Source of the DNA: JASFQI01 sp050115555
GTDB taxonomy: Bacteria > Desulfobacterota > DSM-4660 > Desulfatiglandales > HGW-15
Assembly: GCA_050115555.1 (NCBI GenBank)
Contig: JASFQI010000042.1
Location: forward strand, 1-21,603
Direction: 5' to 3'
DNA length: 21,603 bases
Shown here piece by piece: positions 14,134 to 20,702 of this stretch (positions are counted from its first letter, which is position 1; every line of letters starts with the position of its first letter). The notes below the pieces were generated by a model, which was given only the letters and a program-made list of their open reading frames with translations, was not told where the DNA came from and did not search any database. Made by a program: the position numbers and the translations under genes.

Positions 14134-15861
14134 ATGATGCGTGGAAGGACAGTCCTTGCCGCGGCCATGCTCTTTGCGATGTGCCTGGTCGTCGGAATGG
14201 GGGGAGGCGGCCCCAGGTTGTGCCGTGCATCCACGAGCGAAGCCAGGCTGCTCGAAAAGGCCAATGCGTGCCGCCATTCTCTTTACCGTTCCAGCCAGCG
14301 CATGAAATATCGTCACCACTGGAACCGGTGCATCGACCAGTACAAGAAAATTGCCGACAAGTATCCGAAAAGCGGGGAGGCGGCATGGGCCCTGTACTTT
14401 GCAGGGAGGATGTACGACCGACTTTACCAGTTCTCCGGAAGAGAGGGGGACCTGGATCTGGCCATCGAAAGTTTCAAGCGTGTGGCCGAGACCTATCCCG
14501 ACCATCGCCTCGCGGACGATGCCCAGTATCGAATCGGAGAGATTTACTACGAAGACAAGGGCAATCCGACACAGGCGTATGTGGAGTTTCTCAAGGTTGA
14601 CATCAAATTCCCCAAAGGGGATATGCGGGACCGGGCGCGCTCCATGATGGACAAGCTGGCCTCGGTGATCAGCAAGGAGAACTCCCCGGCCAAGGCCCCT
14701 TCCTCCACAAAGGCCTCCGGCCTCGCACGGGTCCTGGACATCCGGCACTGGTCCACGCCCAGTTACACGAGGGTCGTGGTGGACATGGAGCGATCCGTCA
14801 AGTACGAATCGCATCTGCTCAAGCGGGACACGAAATTGAACAAGCCGAGGCGCCTCTACGTGGATTTGAAGGGGGCTTATGCCAAGGACATCGAAAGCTC
14901 CATTCCGATCAGAGACGGGCTGTTGCGAAGGGCAAGGGCGGGTCAATACGCGCCGGATACGGTTCGAGTCGTTCTGGACATCGACAGCATCGAAGGGTAC
15001 AAGATTTTTCCTCTTCATGACCCGTTCCGAATCGTGGTGGATGTGCGAGGGAATAAAAACGAGGAAGAAGAAAGAAAAAAGATAGAAAAATTAAAAGAAA
15101 AAACAAGGAAAGGCATTCGAAGAGTCAAAGAGCCGGATGAGAAGGTTTCCCTGGCCCGTCAGCTTGGGCTGAGTGTGAAACGCATCGTAATCGATCCGGG
15201 GCACGGAGGAAAGGATCCGGGATGTGTGCATAAAGGGGGGATCAAGGAGAAAGAAATCGTGCTCAAGCTCGCCAAGATCCTCGCCCTGAAAATCGAGAAA
15301 GACCTCGAGTGCGAAGCGGTGCTCACACGGATGGACGACGTGTTTCTTCCCTTGGAGCGCCGAACCGCTTACGCCAACATGAAGAAGGGCGATCTCTTCG
15401 TTTCCCTCCACATCAACGCCCATCGACAGAGCGGCATTCAGGGCCTGGAAACGTACTTCCTGAACATGGCCACGGACGAACGGGCCGTGCTCGTGGCGGC
15501 CCGTGAGAACTCCACATCGGAGAAGAACATCAGCGATCTCCAGACCATCCTGAACGATCTCATGCTGAACACCAAGATCAGCGAATCCAGCAAACTCGCC
15601 CATGAGGTCCAGAAGGGGATGGTCGGCCGCCTTCGCAAGTCCTACTCGGGTGTCAAGAGCCTCGGTGTAAAGCAGGCGCCGTTCTACGTGCTCATCGGGG
15701 CCGAGATGCCCGCCATCCTCGTGGAAACCGGGTTCATTACCAATCCCACCGAACGAAAGCGCCTCCTGAGCCGGCAGTACCTTGAAAACCTGGCCAATGG
15801 CATCGTGGCGGGAATGAAGTCCTACATCGAGAGCATCAATCTGGCCGCCCGGGCGGGGTGA
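14134..15861 (+). CDS. Periplasmic N-acetylmuramoyl-L-alanine amidase (TPR-AMIN-Amidase_3)
   Basis: 575 residues in four parts. An export signal (about 1-32, hydrophobic LAAAMLFAMCLVVGMG). TPR-like helices (about 40-170; IDQYKKIADKYPKSGEAA and AIESFKRVAETYPDHRLADD pairs). An AMIN domain (about 198-305, VLDIRHWSTPSYTRVVVDM to IVVDVRG), which in AmiC targets peptidoglycan at the septum. A charged Lys/Glu linker, then a zinc Amidase_3 domain from about 349. Zinc and catalytic residues are visible: DPGHGG (His357), IKEKE (Glu372), SLHINAH (His426) and VETGF (Glu531). It cleaves the lactyl-amide bond between MurNAc and the stem peptide, probably in cell separation. The added TPR module suggests protein partners. 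The ATG at 14134 (or 14137) follows GAAGAGGAAG. Its TGA is 6 bp from the convergent prfB stop. Confidence 0.93.
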   Translation: MMRGRTVLAAAMLFAMCLVVGMGGGGPRLCRASTSEARLLEKANACRHSLYRSSQRMKYRHHWNRCIDQYKKIADKYPKSGEAAWALYFAGRMYDRLYQFSGREGDLDLAIESFKRVAETYPDHRLADDAQYRIGEIYYEDKGNPTQAYVEFLKVDIKFPKGDMRDRARSMMDKLASVISKENSPAKAPSSTKASGLARVLDIRHWSTPSYTRVVVDMERSVKYESHLLKRDTKLNKPRRLYVDLKGAYAKDIESSIPIRDGLLRRARAGQYAPDTVRVVLDIDSIEGYKIFPLHDPFRIVVDVRGNKNEEEERKKIEKLKEKTRKGIRRVKEPDEKVSLARQLGLSVKRIVIDPGHGGKDPGCVHKGGIKEKEIVLKLAKILALKIEKDLECEAVLTRMDDVFLPLERRTAYANMKKGDLFVSLHINAHRQSGIQGLETYFLNMATDERAVLVAARENSTSEKNISDLQTILNDLMLNTKISESSKLAHEVQKGMVGRLRKSYSGVKSLGVKQAPFYVLIGAEMPAILVETGFITNPTERKRLLSRQYLENLANGIVAGMKSYIESINLAARAG

Positions 15862-15867
15862 GTCCCC

Positions 15868-16966
15868 CTACCTCTTCCTTCTCAAGTAAGCGTCGATAAA
15901 TGGATTGATATCCCCGTCCATCACGCGGTCCAGATTGCCTACGTCCACATTCGTTCGATGGTCCTTGACGATGCGGTAGGGATTGAAGACGTAGGATCGG
16001 ATTTGACTTCCCCAGCCAATATCCATCTGGGTGTCGTGCATCTCCTGCTTCATTTCTTCCTGCTTCTGTTTTTCGAGTTCGTAGAGCCTCGCCCGAAGGA
16101 CCTTCATTGCCATGTCCCGGTTCCGGTGCTGGGATTTTTCGTTCTGGCACTGAACGACGATCCCCGTGGGAAGGTGGGTGATCCGAATGGCTGAGCTCGT
16201 CTTGTTCACATGTTGTCCACCGGGACCGCTCGCGCGGTAGGTGTCGATGCGCAGGTCCTTGTCCTCGATCTCGACCTTGATGTCCGTGTCGATTTCCGGC
16301 ACTACGGAGACCGAGGCGAAACTCGTGTGCCGTCTGCCCGTGGCGTCAAAGGGGGAGATTCGGACCATGCGATGGATCCCGTGCTCGCTCCTGAGATATC
16401 CGTATGCATAGGGTCCTTGAACCGTGATGGTGACGCTTTTGATTCCCGCCTCCTCGCCCGGCTGAAGGTCCAGGGTACTGACCTCGTATCCCCGGGACTC
16501 GCACCAGCGGAGGTAGAGGCGAAGAAGCATCTCGGCCCAGTCCTGGGCCTCGGTCCCTCCGGCGCCCGCATTGATGGACAGGATGGCATTTCGGTGGTCG
16601 TCCGCACCGTTCAACAGGGTCTGAAGGTCCAGCTGCTGGACCTGTTTTTCCAGGCGGGTGATGTCCCGTTTCACCTCATTCAGGGTGTTCTGGTCCTCTT
16701 CCTCCTCCGCCATTTCTGCTAGGAGGCCGGCGTCCTCAACGGACTGATGATACTGCTTCCACTGATCGATGTTGTCGCGGAGAACGGCGCGGCGCTGGGT
16801 CAACTGGGAGATTTCTTCCTGGTCCTTCTGCCAGAAATCCGCCCGGGCCATGAGGGCCTCGAGCTGTTGAAGATCCTTTTCCTGTGTGTCCAGGTCAAAG
16901 ATGACCTCGAATGGCTTGTAGTTGTTCCTCGATGGATGCGATGCGGCTCATGAGTTCAGTGTCCAT
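15868..16966 (-). CDS. prfB: Peptide chain release factor 2, programmed +1 frameshift
   Basis: RF2 releases peptides at UGA and UAA. The first reading frame starts at the ATG complementary to 16966, behind AGAGGAGG, and encodes 23 residues (MDTELMSRIASIEEQLQAIR, then GHL) before an in-frame UGA (16895-16897). A +1 slip at CTT-TGA-C joins it to the main frame, giving DLDTQEKDLQQLEALMARAD and on to the TAG at 15868-15870: 365 residues in total, the E. coli RF2 length. Codon recognition motif SPF (about 204-206) and catalytic GGQ (249-251) are intact. The main frame alone, from an internal ATG, would miss about 38 N-terminal residues. It follows lnt by 37 bp in the same operon. The stop codon is UAG, read by RF1 and not by RF2. 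Confidence 0.96.
16894..16908 (-). promoter_or_regulatory. prfB: RF2 recoding site
   Basis: On the minus strand GAGGT (16904-16908), a 3-nt spacer CAT, then CTT-TGA-C (16900-16894). This is the same spacing and slippery CTT codon as the classic RF2 autoregulatory frameshift: a Shine-Dalgarno-like element 3 nt before CTT and a poor-context UGA-C stop. Low RF2 favours the +1 shift and restores synthesis. Confidence 0.93.
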
Positions 16967-17003
16967 GGTGTCCTCCTCTAATGGCATGCGAGAATCTCTG
17001 GAT

Positions 17004-18608
17004 TCACGCAGGATGTGTCAGACGCCTGAAGCGTCGAATCATTATAAATCTTATTAGTTTGCCACAAATAGGAATCAAGAGCAAGAAAACAAACAGATCG
17101 CCGTACCTTGTATAAAAAGTGGGGCGGTTCGAGGGGAGCGATACCGGTGCAATGAGAACGGATTCGTGGAACAGGCCGCTTCGTTGGGTGATTCGCCCGC
17201 ACGCATCCACAAAAGCGCTGATGCCCGTGTTGGCGGCTCGAATCATGGGAAGACGCGTTTCCACGGATCGAAAAGCGCTCATGGAAAGGTGCTGAAAGGG
17301 GGCGCTCGTCCGGCCGAACCAGGCATCGTTCGTCAGATTGACAAGCACCTGTGCCCCTTGGCGCGCCTGGTGTCGAGCCAGATCGGGGAAAATGGCCTCG
17401 AAGCAGATCAGCACGCCTGCGGCGTATCCGGGGCCCTGAAGAGGGGCGATCCGGCGTCCGGGAGCAAAGTCCCCGGCCGCCGGGACAAGGCGGTTGATAA
17501 ACGGGAAAAAGCGCTTGAGCGGGACGTACTCGCCGAAGGGGACGAGATGGACCTTGTCGTACCAGAGAACGGAACGATCGTCCGTGGAGAGGAGATAGGC
17601 GCGGTTAAAGTAACGGACGTGATCTTCGGACCGGTCGTAGGCCGGGCTGCCGAAGAGAAGATCGGCGCCGGTATTTTCGGCCACGGCGGCAATGCGGTCC
17701 GAAAGCTCGCCCTGCTCCTGAAAGAAATATGGAACAGCCGTCTCCGGCCAGACCAGGAGGTCGGGATGAAAGGGAGAGGCTTGAAGGCTCAGGCGCGTGT
17801 ACACGTCCACTGTAGCCTTCTGAAATGCCGGACGCCACTTCAGGGACTGGTCGATGTTTCCTTGAATGACGGCTGCTCTCAATGGAGTGCCTTTTGTGAC
17901 CCGAGCGTCGATATCATGGAGCCTGTAACCCCCGTAGAGGAGGGTGAGAATCAGGAAGAGGAGAATGACCCCTCCTTCCAGCTTTCGCAGTCGGCTGAAG
18001 CCCTGGTCGCGATCAAAGAGCAGGGTGAAGACCAGAACGTTCACCGAAACAACGAGAAAGCTCACACCGTAGACACCCGCAAAGTCGCAGATTTGAATCA
18101 GAATAGGATGTGCTCCCTGGGAGTGACCGATAAAACACCAGGGAAGCCCCGTAAGGAACTCTCCCCGAACGTATTCGAGAATGACCCAGGTTCCGGCCGT
18201 GAGGAGGAGCGCGAAACGCGAACGCCACATCCAGGGGAACAGGAGTGCGAAAAAGGCCGGGTACAGGGCCAGGTAAGCGGTAAGGGCGAGGAGAACGATC
18301 ATGCTGATGGCGAGGGGGAGGCCTCCATATCCTTTCAGGACCACAATGATCCAGTACATCAGGGAGAGGAAGTGTACCAGCCCGGCCGTTAAGCCCATAT
18401 AGAAACGCAGGGATTTGGATCGATCTCGAAGTGCGGCCAGGAGGGGAACCAGTGCGATCCAGGCGAACCCCCGAGTCGATCCTGGGGGGAACGAAGCGGT
18501 GAGCAGAAGACCGGAAAGGGCGGCGGCCAGGAGAGAGATTCTGCATCGGTAGTTTGTTTCCATGGCAGGCGGGAAGGTTCTTATGGCGGAAAGGGCAGTA
18601 AGGCTCAT
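17004..18608 (-). CDS. lnt: Apolipoprotein N-acyltransferase
   Basis: 534 residues, the usual Lnt size. The first ~230 residues hold a series of hydrophobic spans (for example SLLAAALSGLLLTASF and ISMIVLLALTAYLALYPAFFALL), followed by a carbon-nitrogen hydrolase domain facing the periplasm. The triad is in place: Glu289 in LLVWPETAVPYF, Lys352 in LWYDKVHLVPFGEYVP and Cys402 in GVLICFEAIFPD, with NDAWFG near 427. Lnt adds the third acyl chain to lipoproteins at the inner membrane, which indicates a diderm envelope with Lol-type sorting. The ATG at 18608 overlaps the corC-like stop as ATGA; AGGAG lies about 14 nt upstream. prfB follows 37 bp later. CorC next to Lnt is also found in E. coli (ybeX-lnt). 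Confidence 0.96.
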   Translation of the reverse strand: MSLTALSAIRTFPPAMETNYRCRISLLAAALSGLLLTASFPPGSTRGFAWIALVPLLAALRDRSKSLRFYMGLTAGLVHFLSLMYWIIVVLKGYGGLPLAISMIVLLALTAYLALYPAFFALLFPWMWRSRFALLLTAGTWVILEYVRGEFLTGLPWCFIGHSQGAHPILIQICDFAGVYGVSFLVVSVNVLVFTLLFDRDQGFSRLRKLEGGVILLFLILTLLYGGYRLHDIDARVTKGTPLRAAVIQGNIDQSLKWRPAFQKATVDVYTRLSLQASPFHPDLLVWPETAVPYFFQEQGELSDRIAAVAENTGADLLFGSPAYDRSEDHVRYFNRAYLLSTDDRSVLWYDKVHLVPFGEYVPLKRFFPFINRLVPAAGDFAPGRRIAPLQGPGYAAGVLICFEAIFPDLARHQARQGAQVLVNLTNDAWFGRTSAPFQHLSMSAFRSVETRLPMIRAANTGISAFVDACGRITQRSGLFHESVLIAPVSLPSNRPTFYTRYGDLFVFLLLIPICGKLIRFIMIRRFRRLTHPA

Positions 18609-19477
18609 TCGCCCGGTGGATTCTCCTGCGGATCGTCCGATGGTGCGCGACGGTGGATCGTGATCTTGTAAATCTTTCGCTCATCGGCGGATTGAACCGT
18701 CATATCGAGATCCTCGAACGCGATGCGTTCGCCCTTTGCGGGAATTTTTCCCAGGAGGTGAATGATGAAGCCCCCCACGGACTCATAGTCGCCTTCGGGA
18801 AACTCCATATCCAGGTGCTTTTCCAGTTTCTCGATCTCGAGCCTGGCATCCACCGAAAGGGTGTTTTCGTCGATGACATTGATCAGGGACTGCTCATTGT
18901 CGTGCTCGTCCTGAATTTCCCCGACGATTTCCTCGATGATGTCCTCGATGGTGATGATGCCGGCTGTGCCCCCGTACTCATCCGCAACAATGGCCAAGTG
19001 GGATTTCTTGTCCTGTAGGTCTCGGAGAAGATCGCTGACCGGTTTGTTCCCGGGAACAAAGTAGGGGGGCCTCAGGATCTCCATGGGAATGTTCGAATCC
19101 GGCGGGTTTCCCCAAAGCTTGAGAAGGTCTTTCGCGTGGAGGATGCCTACGATGTGGTCGATCGTTCCCTCATAAAAAGGAATCCGGGTGTGCCCGCACT
19201 CGGTAACGAGGAGGGTGACCTCCTCGAGGCTGGAATCGACGGCGGCCGAGGAGATCTCGGTTCGAGGGATCATGATGGAGTGGGCCGTGGTTTCCTTGAG
19301 GTCAAGGACCCCGTATACCATGTCCGTTTCTTCGTTACTGATGAGCCCCATGGCCTGGCCCTCGTCCATGAGGCCATGGATTTCTTCAGTCAGATCCGAA
19401 CCCTTGATCAGGTGGTGTTTCTTTCGAAGAAAGGATTTTATAAGATCCAGAAACCTGGGACCGGGGCCGTCTTCCAA
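18605..19477 (-). CDS. corC: CorC/HlyC-type protein with CBS pair and transporter-associated domain
   Basis: About 290 residues in the cytoplasmic CorC layout without a membrane domain. A helical lead (HLIKGSDLTEEIHGLMDEGQAMGLI), the linker VLDLKETTAHSIMIPRTEI, two CBS domains (about 50-180, including HTRIPFYEGTIDHIVGILHAKDLL and SHLAIVADEYGGTAGIITIEDIIEEIVGEIQDE), and a C-terminal CorC_HlyC domain (GDYESVGGFIIHLLG). The family is tied to Mg2+/Co2+ efflux and membrane integrity. Start choice: TTG at 19477 is preferred because GGAGGAGAAGG lies just upstream, whereas the in-frame GTG at 19546, which would add 23 residues, has no ribosome site and sits only 14 nt from the predicted transcription start. 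Stop overlaps lnt by 4 nt. The symbol is by family. Confidence 0.88.
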   Translation of the reverse strand: MEDGPGPRFLDLIKSFLRKKHHLIKGSDLTEEIHGLMDEGQAMGLISNEETDMVYGVLDLKETTAHSIMIPRTEISSAAVDSSLEEVTLLVTECGHTRIPFYEGTIDHIVGILHAKDLLKLWGNPPDSNIPMEILRPPYFVPGNKPVSDLLRDLQDKKSHLAIVADEYGGTAGIITIEDIIEEIVGEIQDEHDNEQSLINVIDENTLSVDARLEIEKLEKHLDMEFPEGDYESVGGFIIHLLGKIPAKGERIAFEDLDMTVQSADERKIYKITIHRRAPSDDPQENPPGE

Positions 19478-19566
19478 GGATGTGTCCTTCTCCTCCGAAA
19501 GGAATCGGTTTCGCCCCCTGGTTTGGGGATGAAAGGTGTGCGACACGTGAACCGGAAATATGAAAA

Positions 19567-19595
19567 AGTTTAGGATTGTATTCAGGATTTGTCAA
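19567..19595 (-). promoter_or_regulatory. Predicted sigma-70 promoter of the corC-lnt-prfB operon
   Basis: On the minus strand a perfect TTGACA (19590-19595), 17-bp spacer and TAAACT (19567-19572). Transcription would start near 19560, giving an 83-nt leader to the TTG start at 19477. The -35 is only 36 bp from that of the divergent tRNA promoter. Confidence 0.65.
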
Positions 19596-19602
19596 GAAAT
19601 TC

Positions 19603-19618
19603 CACGATTGGATTCGTG
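19603..19618. promoter_or_regulatory. Interrupted palindrome between divergent promoters, possible operator
   Basis: CACGA (19603-19607), 6-bp centre TTGGAT, TCGTG (19614-19618). It lies exactly between the -35 boxes of the corC and tRNA-Gly promoters, where a bound protein could influence both. No regulator is identifiable. Confidence 0.35.
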
Positions 19619-19631
19619 TTAGAAAAAGTGC

Positions 19632-19659
19632 TTGACTCCACTACCATTGCTCCTATAAT
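19632..19659 (+). promoter_or_regulatory. Strong predicted sigma-70 promoter of tRNA-Gly
   Basis: TTGACT (19632-19637), 16-bp spacer, perfect TATAAT (19654-19659), with an A-rich stretch (AGAAAAAG) just upstream of the -35 like an UP element. Transcription would start near 19666, about 60 nt before the mature tRNA. Confidence 0.75.
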
Positions 19660-19727
19660 TGCCTTCTTGAACAAAAAGAAGCGATTGCCTCCGCGGCTTC
19701 CGGGAGGGAGCCCGGGTGGGTGAGAAG

Positions 19728-19803
19728 GCGGGCATAGCTCAGTTGGTAGAGCACAAGCTTCCCAAGCTTGGGGTCGCGGGTTCGAACCCCGTTGCCCGCT
19801 CCA
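19728..19803 (+). tRNA. tRNA-Gly, anticodon CCC
   Basis: A 76-nt cloverleaf with encoded CCA. Acceptor arms GCGGGCA and TGCCCGC pair perfectly, with T73 as discriminator as in bacterial tRNA-Gly. The D arm is GCTC/GAGC. The anticodon stem CAAGC/GCTTG encloses TTCCCAA, giving anticodon CCC, which reads GGG. The T arm has the invariant TTCGAAC loop. It has its own strong promoter upstream and is followed by a long trailer and a terminator, then rimP. No duplicated 3' end or integrase suggests use as an attachment site in this window. Confidence 0.97.
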
Positions 19804-20119
19804 TCTCCCGCAGAAAGGCCTGATTCCCTTTTTGAGGTTTCCGGTCGGTCCTTGGGACGGCGGCTTACTTCGAATTGCGGACCGGTGTTGAGCTTGCCCC
19901 TTCACCGCATGGATCTCTGGCGTTATTCGCCCAGCTATCGATGAGTCTGCAATGAGGAAGCGGGTCCATTCGCCCGCTTTTTTTCGTCTTGGGCGAAACC
20001 TCGATTCGTCAGCCCGTCGCGCGTCTCCTTTGAACCCTCGAGCCGATGACACGCGGGATTCCCGTTGAGACCGGTGGAACCTTCTCCCGGGCAAACCAAG
20101 CGCCTGGGAAAGAAGCGCC
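19804..20119 (+). other. Intergenic stretch between tRNA-Gly and rimP
   Basis: No gene is supported here. It holds a weak hairpin right after the tRNA (AAAGG 19814-19818, CCTTT 19827-19831, TT tail), a GC-rich segment with CCGGTC/GACCGG words that could pair, the strong terminator at 19958-19984, and about 135 bp up to the rimP start in which I see no convincing -35/-10 pair. Confidence 0.5.
19958..19984 (+). terminator. Strong intrinsic terminator downstream of tRNA-Gly
   Basis: AAGCGGG (19958-19964), 8-nt loop, CCCGCTT (19973-19979) and an unbroken run of seven T (19978-19984). It should end the tRNA transcript about 155 nt past the CCA and isolate it from rimP. Confidence 0.88.
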
Positions 20120-20587
20120 ATGATGCGAGACCCCCGGTTCGTCGTACAGGAAGTGATGGAGCTTCTGGATCCTGTCCTGGAGGAGATGGGATTCGAGCTC
20201 GTGGACGTGGAGTTCCTTTCAAAGCAGGGTAGATGGGTCCTTCAGCTGTTTATCGACAAGGAAGGCGGCGTAACCATCGACGACTGCGCCCGGGTGAGTC
20301 GGGAGATCGGGGACCTGATCGACGTGCGGGACATCATAGACCACGAATACGTTCTCGAGGTCTCATCGCCGGGCATCAATCGCCCGCTCAAGAAACCGAA
20401 GGATTTTCTGTGGGCCTGCGGTCGTAAGGTGAGAATTCGGACAAAAGAGCCCGTGGACGGTCGGCAGAACTTCACGGGAACGCTGGAGAACGTGGAAGGC
20501 GACGTGATCACGCTGGACGTGGACGGTATGGCTGTCTCCTTGACCATGGGAAAACTGGAGAAGGCGAATCTGGTTTATGAGTTCTGA
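20120..20587 (+). CDS. rimP: Ribosome maturation factor RimP
   Basis: 155 residues, the usual RimP size, needed for late 30S subunit maturation. Visible family blocks are ELVDVEFLSKQGRWVLQLFIDKEGGVTIDDCARVSREIGDLID in the N-terminal alpha/beta domain and YVLEVSSPGINRPL at its end. The C-terminal SH3-like barrel follows (GTLENVEGDVITLDVDG). Two adjacent ATGs (20120 and 20123) are possible; the ribosome site GGGAAAG is modest. nusA follows 115 bp later with no terminator, the standard rimP-nusA order. Secure. Confidence 0.96.
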   Translation: MMRDPRFVVQEVMELLDPVLEEMGFELVDVEFLSKQGRWVLQLFIDKEGGVTIDDCARVSREIGDLIDVRDIIDHEYVLEVSSPGINRPLKKPKDFLWACGRKVRIRTKEPVDGRQNFTGTLENVEGDVITLDVDGMAVSLTMGKLEKANLVYEF

Positions 20588-20702
20588 CGGGCGGCCGACC
20601 TCTGCATGATCGCAGTCAGACGACGCCGAGGCCGTACAACCGGACCTGCGAGGGCCGCAACCCAACGGCCATCGTCAACCCCACTTCTGGAGAAAAGGGA
20701 CC

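Noticed and set aside
16895..16897. In-frame UGA in prfB as a disabling mutation or sequencing error
   Set aside because: Context is the conserved RF2 recoding signal and the downstream frame continues the expected protein at the expected length.
19728..19803. tRNA-Gly 3' end as an integration site
   Set aside because: No integrase, no direct repeat of the tRNA 3' end and no compositional break downstream in the window.
19582..20121. 179-residue minus-strand frame containing RGSNPRPQAWEACALPTEL
   Set aside because: This is the antisense of tRNA-Gly(CCC); the peptide is a well-known false protein motif produced by translating the complement of this tRNA. No ribosome site.
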